From Streptomyces sp. NBC_00223 (GTDB taxonomy: Bacteria; Actinomycetota; Actinomycetes; Streptomycetales; Streptomycetaceae), in the NCBI RefSeq assembly GCF_036199905.1, contig NZ_CP108109.1, positions 5,269,501 to 5,333,500 on the forward strand: a stretch of DNA of 64,000 bases, given 5' to 3'. Made by a program: the position numbers and the translations under genes. Below are positions 1 to 8,647 of the stretch, piece by piece. The notes beneath the pieces are model-generated. The model was not told the origin of the DNA and searched no databases. It saw only the letters and a program-made list of their open reading frames with translations. The number at the start of each line of letters is the position of its first letter. The first letter of the stretch is position 1.

Positions 1-3000
1 CGTGCCGCCGACCGCGTGGACCAGGTACAGCGGGTCCTCGCCCGGGCCGTCGGTCAGCGCTACCAGCGGTCCGGAGGCCGGGACGGAAGGAGCGGCGGCG
101 GTGCCGCCGCCCTCCACCGAGGCCAGCAGCGCCGCCGCCTCGTCCTCGGACAGCTGCCCGAGCTCGTCCAGGTCGATCTCGTCGAGGCTGGTGTCCTCAA
201 GACCGTGCTTCTTGGTCAGCGCCGAGGTCAGCTGCGCGGGCGTCGGCGCCAGGAAGATCGCGGTCACATCGGTGTCGACGGCCAGGTCCTTGCGCAGCCG
301 GGTGATCAGCTGCATGGCCTGGAGCGAGTTGCCGCCGAGGTCGAAGAAGTTGTTCTCGATGCCGACCCGGTCCAGATTGAGCACGCTGGCGTACATGTCG
401 ACCAGGACGGTCTCCACCAGCGTGCGCGGCGCCACGTAGTCGGCCCCGGTGTCCGCGCTGTCGGGCGACGGCAGCGCCGAGCGGTCGACCTTGCCGTTCG
501 CGTTGAGCGGGAACTTGTCCAGGATCACCAGGTGGGTGGGGACCATGTACGCGGGCAGGTGCTCGGCCAGGTGCACCCGCAGCTCGGCCTGCGAGACCGC
601 CGGGAGGTCCGGCGCGGACCGGGCGTACCCGACGAGGTTCTTCTGCCCCGCCTGGTCCTCCACGACCAGGATCGCGGCCTGCGCGACGGACGGGTGGGAG
701 GCCAGTACGGCTTCGATCTCGCCCAGCTCCACCCGCAGTCCGCGGATCTTGACCTGGTCGTCGAACCGGCCGAGGAACTGCAGATTGCCGTCGGGCAGCC
801 GGCGGGCCAGGTCACCGGTCTTGTACATCCGCGCGTCCGGCGCCTTGCCGAACGGGTCGTGGACGAACCGCTCGGCGGTCAGCTCCGGCCGGTTGAGGTA
901 GCCGCGGGTCACGCTCGCCCCGCCGATGTGCAGCTCGCCCGCGACCCCGACCGGCACCGGGTTGAGGTGCTTGTCGAGCACGTACGCGGTGTAGTTGGTC
1001 AGCGGCAGGCCGATCGGCGGCGGGTCGATGCCGTTGTCGTGGCACTCGGCCATGGTGGAGCCGACGGTCGTCTCGGTCGGGCCGTAGCCGTTGATGAACT
1101 TCATCCCGGGCCGGGCCCAGCTGCGCACCAGCTCGGAGGAGAACGCCTCCCCGCCCGCGATGACCACCCGCAGGCTGGGGAACTGCTCGTCGGCGAGCAG
1201 GTTGAGCACCGCGGGCGGCAGGCACATGAAGGTGATGCCCTCGCCGCGGATCAGCTCGGCCAGCCGGGGCGGCGAGAGCAGCGTCTCGGTGGTGCCCAGC
1301 ACCAGAGTCGCGCCCGAGAGCAGCGCGCCGAACATGTCGAGCACCGACACGTCGAAGTTGAGCGAGGCGAACTGGAGAATCCGGTCGCCCGGTCCCAGCG
1401 GCCAGTGCTCGATCTCCGCGGTCGCGAAGTTGACCGCCTGGCGGTGCTCGACCACCACTCCTTTGGGCCGGCCGGTCGAGCCGGAGGTGTAGATGACATA
1501 GGCGACGTTGGCGGGGTCGGCGGCCACCTCGACATTGGAGCCGTCGAGCGCGGACAGCCCGTCCCACTCCCGGTCCAGGTTCACCACGGTCACCGAACCG
1601 GTGGGCACCGCGGCCTGGCTGGCCTCGTCGGTGAGCACCACGGACATCGCGGCGTCCTCGACCATGAAGGACAGCCGGTCGGCCGGGTACTCCGGGTCCA
1701 GCGGCACATAGCCGCCGCCCGCCTTGAGGATGCCCAGCAGGCCCGCCATCCGCCGCGCGGAGCGCTGCATGCTGACGCCGACCAGCACCTCGGGGCCGAC
1801 ACCCAGGTCACGCAGCCGCCGGGCGATCCGGTTGGCCTGCGCGTTCAGTTCGGCGTACGTCACGCCGGCGCCGGCCAGCTCCACCGCGACCGCGTCGGGG
1901 TGGGCGTCGACCTGCGACTCGAACTTCTGGTGCAGATTCCAGTCGGGGAACTCCACCGCGGTGTCGTTCCACTCGACGATCTCCTGCCGCAGCTCGGCCT
2001 CGGTCATGATCGGCAGCCGGGACAGCGGCGTCGTCGGATCGGCGACGATGCCGTCGAGCAGCACCCGGAAGTGACCGAGCAGCCGCCGTACGGTCGCGGC
2101 CTCGTACAGCGCGGTCGCGTACGACACACCGACCGACAACTGCCCGTCGGTCTCCACGGCCGACACCAGCAGGTCGAACTTGGCCGCCTCGGTCTGCAAC
2201 TCCTCCGAGGTCCAGGTCAGTTCACCGGCCCGCAGATCGCGCTGCTGGTTGTCGGCGAGCATGAAGCCGACCTGGAACAGCGGGTGGCGGCTCGGGTCGC
2301 GGGGCGCCCGCAGCGCGTCCACGATCTTGGCGAACGGCAGGTCCTGGTGGGCGTACGCCCCGACGGTCGCCGCGCGCACCCGCTCCAGCACCTCGGGGAA
2401 GGTGGGGTCGCCGGACAGATCCACCCGCACCGGCAGGGTGTTGATCAGATAGCCGATCAGCGGCTCCAGCTCGGGCCGCCCCCGGTTGGCGCTGACCGTG
2501 CCGACGACGATGTCGTCCTGGCCGCTGTAGCGGTGGAGCAGCACATGGAAGGCCGCCATCAGCGTCATGAAGAGCGTGGCGCCGTCGCCGCGGCCCAGCT
2601 CCTTGAGACCGTCGAGCAGGGTGTCGCCGAAGTCCGCGGTCTCGGTGGCGCCGTCGTACGTCTGCACCAGCGGGCGCGGCTTGTCGATGGGCAGTTGGAG
2701 CACCGGGGCGCCCTTGAGCGTCTCCCGCCAGTACGTCACCAGCTCGTCCAGCGTCTCGCCCTGGAGCCGCTCCCGCTCCCACAGCGCGAAGTCGGCGAAC
2801 TGCACGGGCAGTTCGGGCAGCTCGGGGGCCCGACCGGCGGTCCCGGCCTCGTACAGCTCGGCCAGCTCCTGCAACAGCACCGGGAACGACCAGCCGTCGA
2901 AGACCGTGTGGTGCACGGTGATCACCAGCACATGGGATTCCTCGGCCAGCCGCAGCAGCAGCACCCGCAGCAGCGGCCCGCGGTCGAGCACGAACGGCCG

Positions 3001-3417
3001 CTGGGCCTCCTCGGTCGCCGCGGCGCGCCAGGCGTCCTCACGCTCCTCGTCGGAGACCTCGCGCAGATCCGTCACCGACACCAGGACCGGGCCCGCCGGG
3101 TCGACGACCTGGCCGGGCCGGCTGTCTATGGTCACCAGCCGGGTGCGCAGGGCCTCGTGCCGGAGCACGAGCGCGTCTAACGCGGAGGACAGCGCGTCGC
3201 GGTCGAGCGGCCCGGCCATCCGTACGGCGCCGGCGATGTTGTACGTGGACAGGCCGGGGGCCAACTGGTCGATGAACCACAGCTGCTCCTGGCCGAAGGA
3301 GAGCGGCAGCTCCTCAAGTCCGGCGCGGCGGCGGGGAATCCCCGTGCTCTGGGCGTTCGCGGTACGCCGGCGGAGCTGGGCGGCCAGCAGCGCCCGTTGG
3401 GAGTTGGTCAACATCAT
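1..3417 (-). CDS. Non-ribosomal peptide synthetase, C-A-PCP-(TE), 3' end outside window
   Basis: Partial: the frame is open to base 1. In order: a condensation domain (HHTVFDG at about residue 167); an adenylation domain with YTSGSTGRPKG (about 642), GYGPTETT and YKTGDLA; a carrier protein with DLGGNSL (about 1026), whose serine takes phosphopantetheine; and the first strand of a thioesterase (LYLVHAVGG) at the edge. A C-A-T-TE module condenses one activated amino acid with an upstream acyl or aminoacyl partner and releases the product. By-eye alignment to GrsA gives pocket residues D,V,L,C,V,A,G,V,G, which I cannot assign to a substrate. The ATG at 3417 overlaps the stop of the MFS gene (ATGA), so translation is coupled. 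Last visible gene of a five-gene minus-strand operon. Confidence 0.95.
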   Translation of the reverse strand, partial: MMLTNSQRALLAAQLRRRTANAQSTGIPRRRAGLEELPLSFGQEQLWFIDQLAPGLSTYNIAGAVRMAGPLDRDALSSALDALVLRHEALRTRLVTIDSRPGQVVDPAGPVLVSVTDLREVSDEEREDAWRAAATEEAQRPFVLDRGPLLRVLLLRLAEESHVLVITVHHTVFDGWSFPVLLQELAELYEAGTAGRAPELPELPVQFADFALWERERLQGETLDELVTYWRETLKGAPVLQLPIDKPRPLVQTYDGATETADFGDTLLDGLKELGRGDGATLFMTLMAAFHVLLHRYSGQDDIVVGTVSANRGRPELEPLIGYLINTLPVRVDLSGDPTFPEVLERVRAATVGAYAHQDLPFAKIVDALRAPRDPSRHPLFQVGFMLADNQQRDLRAGELTWTSEELQTEAAKFDLLVSAVETDGQLSVGVSYATALYEAATVRRLLGHFRVLLDGIVADPTTPLSRLPIMTEAELRQEIVEWNDTAVEFPDWNLHQKFESQVDAHPDAVAVELAGAGVTYAELNAQANRIARRLRDLGVGPEVLVGVSMQRSARRMAGLLGILKAGGGYVPLDPEYPADRLSFMVEDAAMSVVLTDEASQAAVPTGSVTVVNLDREWDGLSALDGSNVEVAADPANVAYVIYTSGSTGRPKGVVVEHRQAVNFATAEIEHWPLGPGDRILQFASLNFDVSVLDMFGALLSGATLVLGTTETLLSPPRLAELIRGEGITFMCLPPAVLNLLADEQFPSLRVVIAGGEAFSSELVRSWARPGMKFINGYGPTETTVGSTMAECHDNGIDPPPIGLPLTNYTAYVLDKHLNPVPVGVAGELHIGGASVTRGYLNRPELTAERFVHDPFGKAPDARMYKTGDLARRLPDGNLQFLGRFDDQVKIRGLRVELGEIEAVLASHPSVAQAAILVVEDQAGQKNLVGYARSAPDLPAVSQAELRVHLAEHLPAYMVPTHLVILDKFPLNANGKVDRSALPSPDSADTGADYVAPRTLVETVLVDMYASVLNLDRVGIENNFFDLGGNSLQAMQLITRLRKDLAVDTDVTAIFLAPTPAQLTSALTKKHGLEDTSLDEIDLDELGQLSEDEAAALLASVEGGGTAAAPSVPASGPLVALTDGPGEDPLYLVHAVGGT

Positions 3418-4730
3418 GCGTTCCTATCGTTCGCGGACACATTCGTCTTGGTGTCGAGGTCGATCGGGCCCTCGGGCATCTCCCGCAGCCGGAAGACCGG
3501 CGAGAAGGTCAGCCACGCGACCGGGGACGCGACCCCGATGACGCCGACCACCAGGGCCGCCCGCAGTCCGAACAGCGAGGCCAGCGAGCCGCCGAGCAGG
3601 GCGCCGATCGGCACGGTACCGAACAGCACGAGCCGGTAACTGGCGTTCATCCGACCGAGCAGCCGGTTCGGTGTCACGGTCTGGCGCAGTGTCAGCGCGT
3701 TGATGTTGAAGATCGCCAGGTGGAAGCCGTGCACGGCCAGCGCGGCGCTGATCAGCACCATGGACACCGGCCCCGAGCCCTGCGGCGCCAGCAGCAGCAG
3801 CGGCGACACGCACGCCACGAGCGTGGACAGCCACAGGGTGCGGCCGAAGCCGAGCCGGTTGCCGATCCGGCTCGCCAGCACCGCGCCCAGCAGCGCGCCC
3901 ACGGAGCCCGCGCCGACCACGAAGCCCAGCGGGGTCGGCCCGAAGCCGAGGATCCGCACCGCGTACACCAGGAAGATGGTGGTCAGCACGTTCTCGAACA
4001 GGTTGAAGGTGGCCGACTGCGTCGCCAGATGGCGCAGGATGCGGCTGCCCACCACCGTGCGCAGCCCCTCGGCGATCGAGCTGAACACCGACGGCCGCAC
4101 CTCGGGCTGCTCCGGCGCCTGTTCGACCTTGCGTATGCGCGACAGCGCGGTCGCCGACACCAGGTACGACACCGCGTCCACGGTCAGCGCGACCGGCGCG
4201 GACAGCGCCCCCACCAGGAATCCGGCGAGCCCGGGACCGCAGATGCCGGCCACCGAATAGCTCACCGTGATCTTGCTGTTGGCCTCGGCGAGATGGCGCT
4301 GCTCCACCAGCCCCGGCACGTAGGACAGAATCCCCACGTCGAACAGGACCGTCAGCAGTCCGGCGCAGAAGGCGACCACGTACAGCAGGCCCATCGACAG
4401 GACATGCAGCGCGCTCGCCAGCGGTATCAGCCCGATCAGGATCGCCCGGCCGAAGTTGCTGACGATGAGGGTGGGCCGCCGGCGCCGCCGGTCGAACCAC
4501 ACCCCGGCGAAGAGCGAGACGAGGACGAACGGCGCGTAGCGCGCGACGTTCAGCAGCCCGATCCCGAACGCGGTCGCGTGCAGGGTCAGGATCGCCGTGA
4601 GCGGCAGGGCCATGTCGGTCACCTGCGAACCCACGAGCGAGATCGTCTCCCCGCCCCACAGCCTGGTGAAATCCCGGTTGGCCAGGACGCCGTCACGCTT
4701 GGCGTCCTGGCTCGTCGACAAGGTCGTCAC
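3414..4730 (-). CDS. MFS transporter, probable exporter of the NRPS product
   Basis: 438 aa with about 12 hydrophobic segments. It resembles the MFS_3 (EntS-like) group of drug and siderophore exporters, with a loop FDRRRRRP after the second or third segment as is typical of MFS proteins. Start is GTG at 4730; the ribosome site is poor. It lies between the MetA-like gene (about 100 bp gap) and the NRPS gene (4-bp overlap), so export of the cluster product or an intermediate is the simplest role. The substrate cannot be read from sequence. Confidence 0.9.
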   Translation of the reverse strand: MTTLSTSQDAKRDGVLANRDFTRLWGGETISLVGSQVTDMALPLTAILTLHATAFGIGLLNVARYAPFVLVSLFAGVWFDRRRRRPTLIVSNFGRAILIGLIPLASALHVLSMGLLYVVAFCAGLLTVLFDVGILSYVPGLVEQRHLAEANSKITVSYSVAGICGPGLAGFLVGALSAPVALTVDAVSYLVSATALSRIRKVEQAPEQPEVRPSVFSSIAEGLRTVVGSRILRHLATQSATFNLFENVLTTIFLVYAVRILGFGPTPLGFVVGAGSVGALLGAVLASRIGNRLGFGRTLWLSTLVACVSPLLLLAPQGSGPVSMVLISAALAVHGFHLAIFNINALTLRQTVTPNRLLGRMNASYRLVLFGTVPIGALLGGSLASLFGLRAALVVGVIGVASPVAWLTFSPVFRLREMPEGPIDLDTKTNVSANDRNA

Positions 4731-4833
4731 TCTCTGTCGGCCCTCGACTCGCGGTGCCGGGAGCCGCCGTCCGCGGCGGCTCGGGTGTGGTCGAACACCG
4801 GACTCTCCCTCCAGGTCACATGCCCCACGCCGG

Positions 4834-5661
4834 TCACCGGGAGGGCACGCGTTCGTGGACCAGCCTGATCCAGCCGGCGAAGAAGGCCAGGCTGTGGCTG
4901 CGCCACAGATTGACCGGGCGGGCGAGATCCACGTTGGCCGGTGCCCGTACGCCGTCGACGCCCTGGGTGCTGTCCCGCCGGTACTCGTCCACCAGCCGGT
5001 GCGCGGTGTACTCGGGGTGGCCGACGTGCATGACGACCCCGTGGTCGCGCGACTCCGCGATCACCGTGCCCGCGCCCTCGGCGCGGGCCACCGCGCGGAC
5101 CGACGGCGAGGCGTCGAGCGCCTCGTCGTCGAAGCCCGCGAACCGGCTGTGCGTCGACCAGAAGCGGTCGTCGAGCGCGCCCGCGATCGGGCCGTCGTCC
5201 ACCAGCCGCTCGGTCTCGTACATCCCGGAGATCTTCGTGGGATACACCTGCTTCGGCAGGTCGTACAGCAGATGGGCCACCCCGAGCGCGCCCCAGCACA
5301 GCCCGAGGATGGGTACGCCCTGCGCCGCGGTCGGCTGGACCATCTCGTCCAGCTCGGCCATGAACCTGACCTCTTCGTAGGGCAGGTGCTCGACGGCCGC
5401 GCCGCTCACGATCAGTCCGTCCAGCGGCGCCTGCGCGACCGCCTCCTGGTACGTGACATACGTCCGGGCGATCCGGTCCGGGTCGTCCAGGTGGTAGCGG
5501 CGCGAGGCGATCCTGATCCACTGCAGGTCGAACGGCCACGCCCCGGCCAGCTGCGGTGTCAGCCACTGCTCGTACTGCTCGGCGTACGGCATCAGATTGA
5601 CGATGCCGATCCGCGGCAGCCGGCCGGACGAGGGCCCGACGCGTTCCAGTGTCGTGGTCAC
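4834..5661 (-). CDS. Homoserine O-acyltransferase (MetA) family protein, acetyl-CoA-type by sequence
   Basis: 275 aa. The MetA triad is intact and correctly spaced: Cys122 (ILGLCWGAL), His215 and Glu217 (GHPEY), the same 93- and 2-residue gaps as Cys142/His235/Glu237 of E. coli MetA. Glu91 (SGAAVEHLPYEEV) sits 31 residues before the cysteine, where E. coli succinyltransferase has Gly111 and acetyl-CoA-using homologues have Glu. This predicts acetyl-CoA as donor. The acceptor may be homoserine, or, given its place between the aminotransferase and exporter genes of an NRPS operon, an amino or hydroxylamino group of a cluster intermediate. The ATG overlaps the aminotransferase stop by 4 bp. Pathway role is inference. 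Confidence 0.85.
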   Translation of the reverse strand: MTTTLERVGPSSGRLPRIGIVNLMPYAEQYEQWLTPQLAGAWPFDLQWIRIASRRYHLDDPDRIARTYVTYQEAVAQAPLDGLIVSGAAVEHLPYEEVRFMAELDEMVQPTAAQGVPILGLCWGALGVAHLLYDLPKQVYPTKISGMYETERLVDDGPIAGALDDRFWSTHSRFAGFDDEALDASPSVRAVARAEGAGTVIAESRDHGVVMHVGHPEYTAHRLVDEYRRDSTQGVDGVRAPANVDLARPVNLWRSHSLAFFAGWIRLVHERVPSR

Positions 5662-7034
5662 AGCGTCACCTCCGCGGCCAGCTCGGCCTCCACCGCGGCG
5701 ATCGCGTCGCGGATGACGACCAGCGCGTCGTCCACGGTCGCCCGTGACACGTTCAGCGGCGGCAGCAGCCGTACGACACAGTCCTCGCGGCCGCCCAGCT
5801 CCAGGATCAGACCGGCCCGCAGGGCGGCCCGCTGCACCCGGGCGGCGACCTCGGCGGCGCCGACTGACCCGTGGGCGGCCATCTCCATGCCGATGATCAG
5901 CCCGAGGCCGCGTACGTCGTCGACCAGGACGCTCTTCTGCTGGATCGCGGTCAGTTCACCGAGCAGGTACTCGCCCTCGGTCCTGACATGCGCCAGCAGG
6001 TCGTCCCGCTCGACCACGTCCAGATACGCGTTGGCACTGGCGAAGGCGAGGTTGTTGCCACGGAAGGTGCCAATGTGACTGCCGGGGCCCCAGGTGTCCA
6101 GATGTTTGCGGTACATAATCACCGACACCGGAAGTCCCATGCCGGACAGGCCCTTGGACGCGACGATCACATCGGGCGTGATCCCGTACTGCTCGAATGC
6201 GAACCAGGTGCCGGTACGGCCGCACCCGGTCTGCACCTCGTCCACGATCAGCGGAATTTCCAGCCGGTGCGCCAGCTCGGCCACCCGCTGGACGAAATCC
6301 GCCCGGGCCGGAATGGCACCGCCCTCGCCCTGGACCAGTTCCAGGATGATGGCGGCGGGCAGCGGGACCCCGCCGTGCGTGTCGGTGAGCGTATTGACCA
6401 GCATTTCCGCGCAGTTGGTCGCGCAACTGGCCGGGGAGAGGCTGAGCGGGCAGCGGTGGCAGTAGGAGTAGGGCGCGAAATGGATACCGGGCAGCAGATT
6501 GTTCAGCCCGGTTTTCGGGTGGTGTTCCGAGGTCAGGGACATCGTCCCTTGTGTCGACCCGTGGTAGGAGCCCTGGAAGGCCACCACTCCGCCGCGCCCG
6601 GTCGCCTTCTTGCAGAGTTTGATTGCCGCCTCCACTCCGTCGGCGCCCGTGGGCCCGCAGAAGTGGATTTTGATGTCGTCGCGCAGATGCTCGGGCAGCA
6701 TGCCGATCTGGCGGCGCTTGAACTCCTCGCGGACCGGGGTCGGGAAGTCCAGCCCATGGGTGAGCCTGGGCAGTTGCTCGGTGACGGCCGCGATCAGCTC
6801 GGGGTGGTTGTGGCCCAGGGCCAGCACCCCCGCGCCGGTCAGGAAGTCGATGTACCGCCGGCCGTCGACATCCGTGATGTACGAGCCGGACGCCTCCGCG
6901 ATGGCCACCGGCAGCCGGCGCGGGTAGGTACGGGCGTTGGACTCCGTGTCGGCCTGACTGGCCAGCAGCGCACGGCCGTTGGGACCCGGCTCGGACAGGT
7001 CTGCGCCGGGATCGGCGGTGTCAAGGGTCTGCAT
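5658..7034 (-). CDS. Diaminobutyrate-2-oxoglutarate aminotransferase family (class III, PLP)
   Basis: 458 aa, full length for class III aminotransferases. The family pattern includes FAPYSYCHRCPLSL and the PLP lysine in ASKGLSGMG (about residue 293), with DEVQTGCGRTG upstream. It best fits the EctB/Dat/RhbA group, which makes L-2,4-diaminobutyrate from aspartate semialdehyde with glutamate as amino donor. Such enzymes feed siderophore and peptide pathways. It is 12 bp downstream of the monooxygenase gene and overlaps the MetA-like gene by 4 bp. No ectoine genes and no diaminobutyrate decarboxylase are in the window, so the diamine is likely used as an amino acid. Confidence 0.9.
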   Translation of the reverse strand: MQTLDTADPGADLSEPGPNGRALLASQADTESNARTYPRRLPVAIAEASGSYITDVDGRRYIDFLTGAGVLALGHNHPELIAAVTEQLPRLTHGLDFPTPVREEFKRRQIGMLPEHLRDDIKIHFCGPTGADGVEAAIKLCKKATGRGGVVAFQGSYHGSTQGTMSLTSEHHPKTGLNNLLPGIHFAPYSYCHRCPLSLSPASCATNCAEMLVNTLTDTHGGVPLPAAIILELVQGEGGAIPARADFVQRVAELAHRLEIPLIVDEVQTGCGRTGTWFAFEQYGITPDVIVASKGLSGMGLPVSVIMYRKHLDTWGPGSHIGTFRGNNLAFASANAYLDVVERDDLLAHVRTEGEYLLGELTAIQQKSVLVDDVRGLGLIIGMEMAAHGSVGAAEVAARVQRAALRAGLILELGGREDCVVRLLPPLNVSRATVDDALVVIRDAIAAVEAELAAEVTL

Positions 7035-7046
7035 ACCGGCGCCCCC

Positions 7047-8384
7047 TCAGATTCCCGTGCCGGGGAGCTGCGCCGCGCCGACCAGGTCGGCGGTGGGCGC
7101 GGCCTGCGCGAGGCGCTCGTGCAGACTCTGCACGATGGCCTGCGAACGCAGTGCGAGCAGGCTGAACGAGCCCGCGTCGCCGAGACCGTGCGTCGACTCG
7201 CACAGGCCGTTCACATAGATCGGGGGTATGCCCTTGACGGCCGCGTCGGGCACCACGCCGTAGTCGTAACCGACCGTCAGCGGGCGGTCGTCGGAGACGC
7301 CCAGCACTTCGGCGAGGTCCGACAGCAGCGGCGGCAGCTGCTCGGTGCGCCCGCTGATCCCGATGTCCAGATAGCCGGTCGCCAGGATGGCCCGGTCGAC
7401 GGTCAGGCGCTCCTCGGCGCCGGTGATGTGCTCGGTCAGATCGAGCGTGACGCTCTCGCCGCTGACCTCGGCGGCGGTGATCAGCCGGTTGGTGCGCAGC
7501 GAGACACGCGGGCGCTCGTCCAACTCGTCCTCGTACATGCGCAGATAGAGCGCGTCGACCACATCGGCGTCCGCCGCCGAGTAGTTGGTGGGGCGCAGCT
7601 GCGTACGGAGCCGCTGCTTGCCCTCTTCCGAGGCGTGGAAGTAGTAGTCCACGAACTCCGGGAAGTAGACCTCCTCGGAGAACGGACTGGTGTCCTTGAG
7701 CCGGTAGCCGAAGCCCGACATCACGTTCACCACGCGGGCCGCGGGGAAGCGGCCGACCAGGTCGAGCACCACTTCGACGGCGCTCTGACTGGCGCCCACG
7801 ACGGCCAGGGTGCCGGTGTAGTCGGCGCTCAGGTCGGCGATGCCGGGAAGGTACTGCGAGGTGTGGAAGACCTGCGGGGACTCGGTGCCCGCGAAGACCG
7901 GGGGGATGTGCGGGGAGCGGCCCGGGGCCACGACGACCGACCGGCCGCGGTAGACGGTGCCGTCGGCGGTGGTGACCTCGACCGGACGCCTGCCCTCGCC
8001 GTGCCCGTCGCCGGCCAGCCCGATACGGGTGACCTCCTGGTCGTAGTCGACGTCCGCCGACACGTTCTCGGCGACCCACTTGACGTAGCGGGCGTACTCC
8101 TTGCGCAGCGGGAAGTGGCTGGGCAGGTTGAGGTGCTTGAAGAGCCGGCCGTGCTCGTGCAGATAATTAATGAACGTGTAACGACTTCTCGGGTTCCGTG
8201 GCGTCACCAGGTCGCGTACCGGATTGTTCTGGACGTCGGAACCGTCGAGCAGCATCGCCGGTTGCCAGAGCGGCCCGGAAGCCTTCTCTAAGAACTTGAC
8301 ACGGGCGGTCGGCCATAACTCTTCGAATGCCACGGCCACGGCTATGTTGGCCGGCCCGAAACCCACGCATATGACATCGTACAC
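7047..8384 (-). CDS. FAD/NADPH-dependent amine N-monooxygenase (lysine/ornithine N-hydroxylase family)
   Basis: 445 aa. FAD motif GFGPAN (residues 8-13), NADPH motif VVGASQSAVE (about 198), ATGY near 355 and a C-terminal GLGDAGSFSLLALRS, all typical of the SidA/IucD/RhbE group that hydroxylates the terminal amine of ornithine, lysine or short diamines. With the diaminobutyrate aminotransferase next door, N4-hydroxylation of diaminobutyrate (free or bound) is a reasonable guess; substrate is not readable by eye. GTG start at 8384 is preceded by GGGGGT at good spacing. First gene of the operon. Confidence 0.92.
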   Translation of the reverse strand: MYDVICVGFGPANIAVAVAFEELWPTARVKFLEKASGPLWQPAMLLDGSDVQNNPVRDLVTPRNPRSRYTFINYLHEHGRLFKHLNLPSHFPLRKEYARYVKWVAENVSADVDYDQEVTRIGLAGDGHGEGRRPVEVTTADGTVYRGRSVVVAPGRSPHIPPVFAGTESPQVFHTSQYLPGIADLSADYTGTLAVVGASQSAVEVVLDLVGRFPAARVVNVMSGFGYRLKDTSPFSEEVYFPEFVDYYFHASEEGKQRLRTQLRPTNYSAADADVVDALYLRMYEDELDERPRVSLRTNRLITAAEVSGESVTLDLTEHITGAEERLTVDRAILATGYLDIGISGRTEQLPPLLSDLAEVLGVSDDRPLTVGYDYGVVPDAAVKGIPPIYVNGLCESTHGLGDAGSFSLLALRSQAIVQSLHERLAQAAPTADLVGAAQLPGTGI

Positions 8385-8554
8385 GTGATAACCCCCACTA
8401 TCGCTGGCAGTGTGGAGCGCGGACTGCGCCCCCTACCCGCAAAAGCGGTTCCGTCGCACCCACAAGGGCTTTGACGGAACACGCTTTGCGCGTCTTACGG
8501 CAGTGTTGCGAATGGTGCCTGCAAAGACGAAGTACAAGTCCCGTCGGGTGTTTT

Positions 8555-8573
8555 CGACAGTTAGATTCTGTCG
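8555..8573. promoter_or_regulatory. Inverted repeat in the promoter region of the NRPS operon
   Basis: CGACAG-N7-CTGTCG, a perfect 6-bp inverted repeat between the monooxygenase gene and the TetR gene. On the minus strand TTGACA (8594-8589) lies just upstream, so the repeat falls where a repressor could cover the promoter; no convincing -10 is at 17 bp. The rest of 8385-8647 has no gene. No TTAGGTTAGGCTAACC-type iron box is seen. Confidence 0.35.
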
Positions 8574-8647
8574 GTATGTCAGCGGGCTGTCAACGTCTTC
8601 CTCGTCGCACTGACGGCTTTGCGGGCTTTCGGGCGACCGCGCCGGTT

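Noticed and set aside
16-3180. 1054-aa open frame on the plus strand opposite the NRPS
   Set aside because: Antisense shadow: His/Arg/Gln/Gly-rich composition, and the minus strand carries all NRPS motifs.
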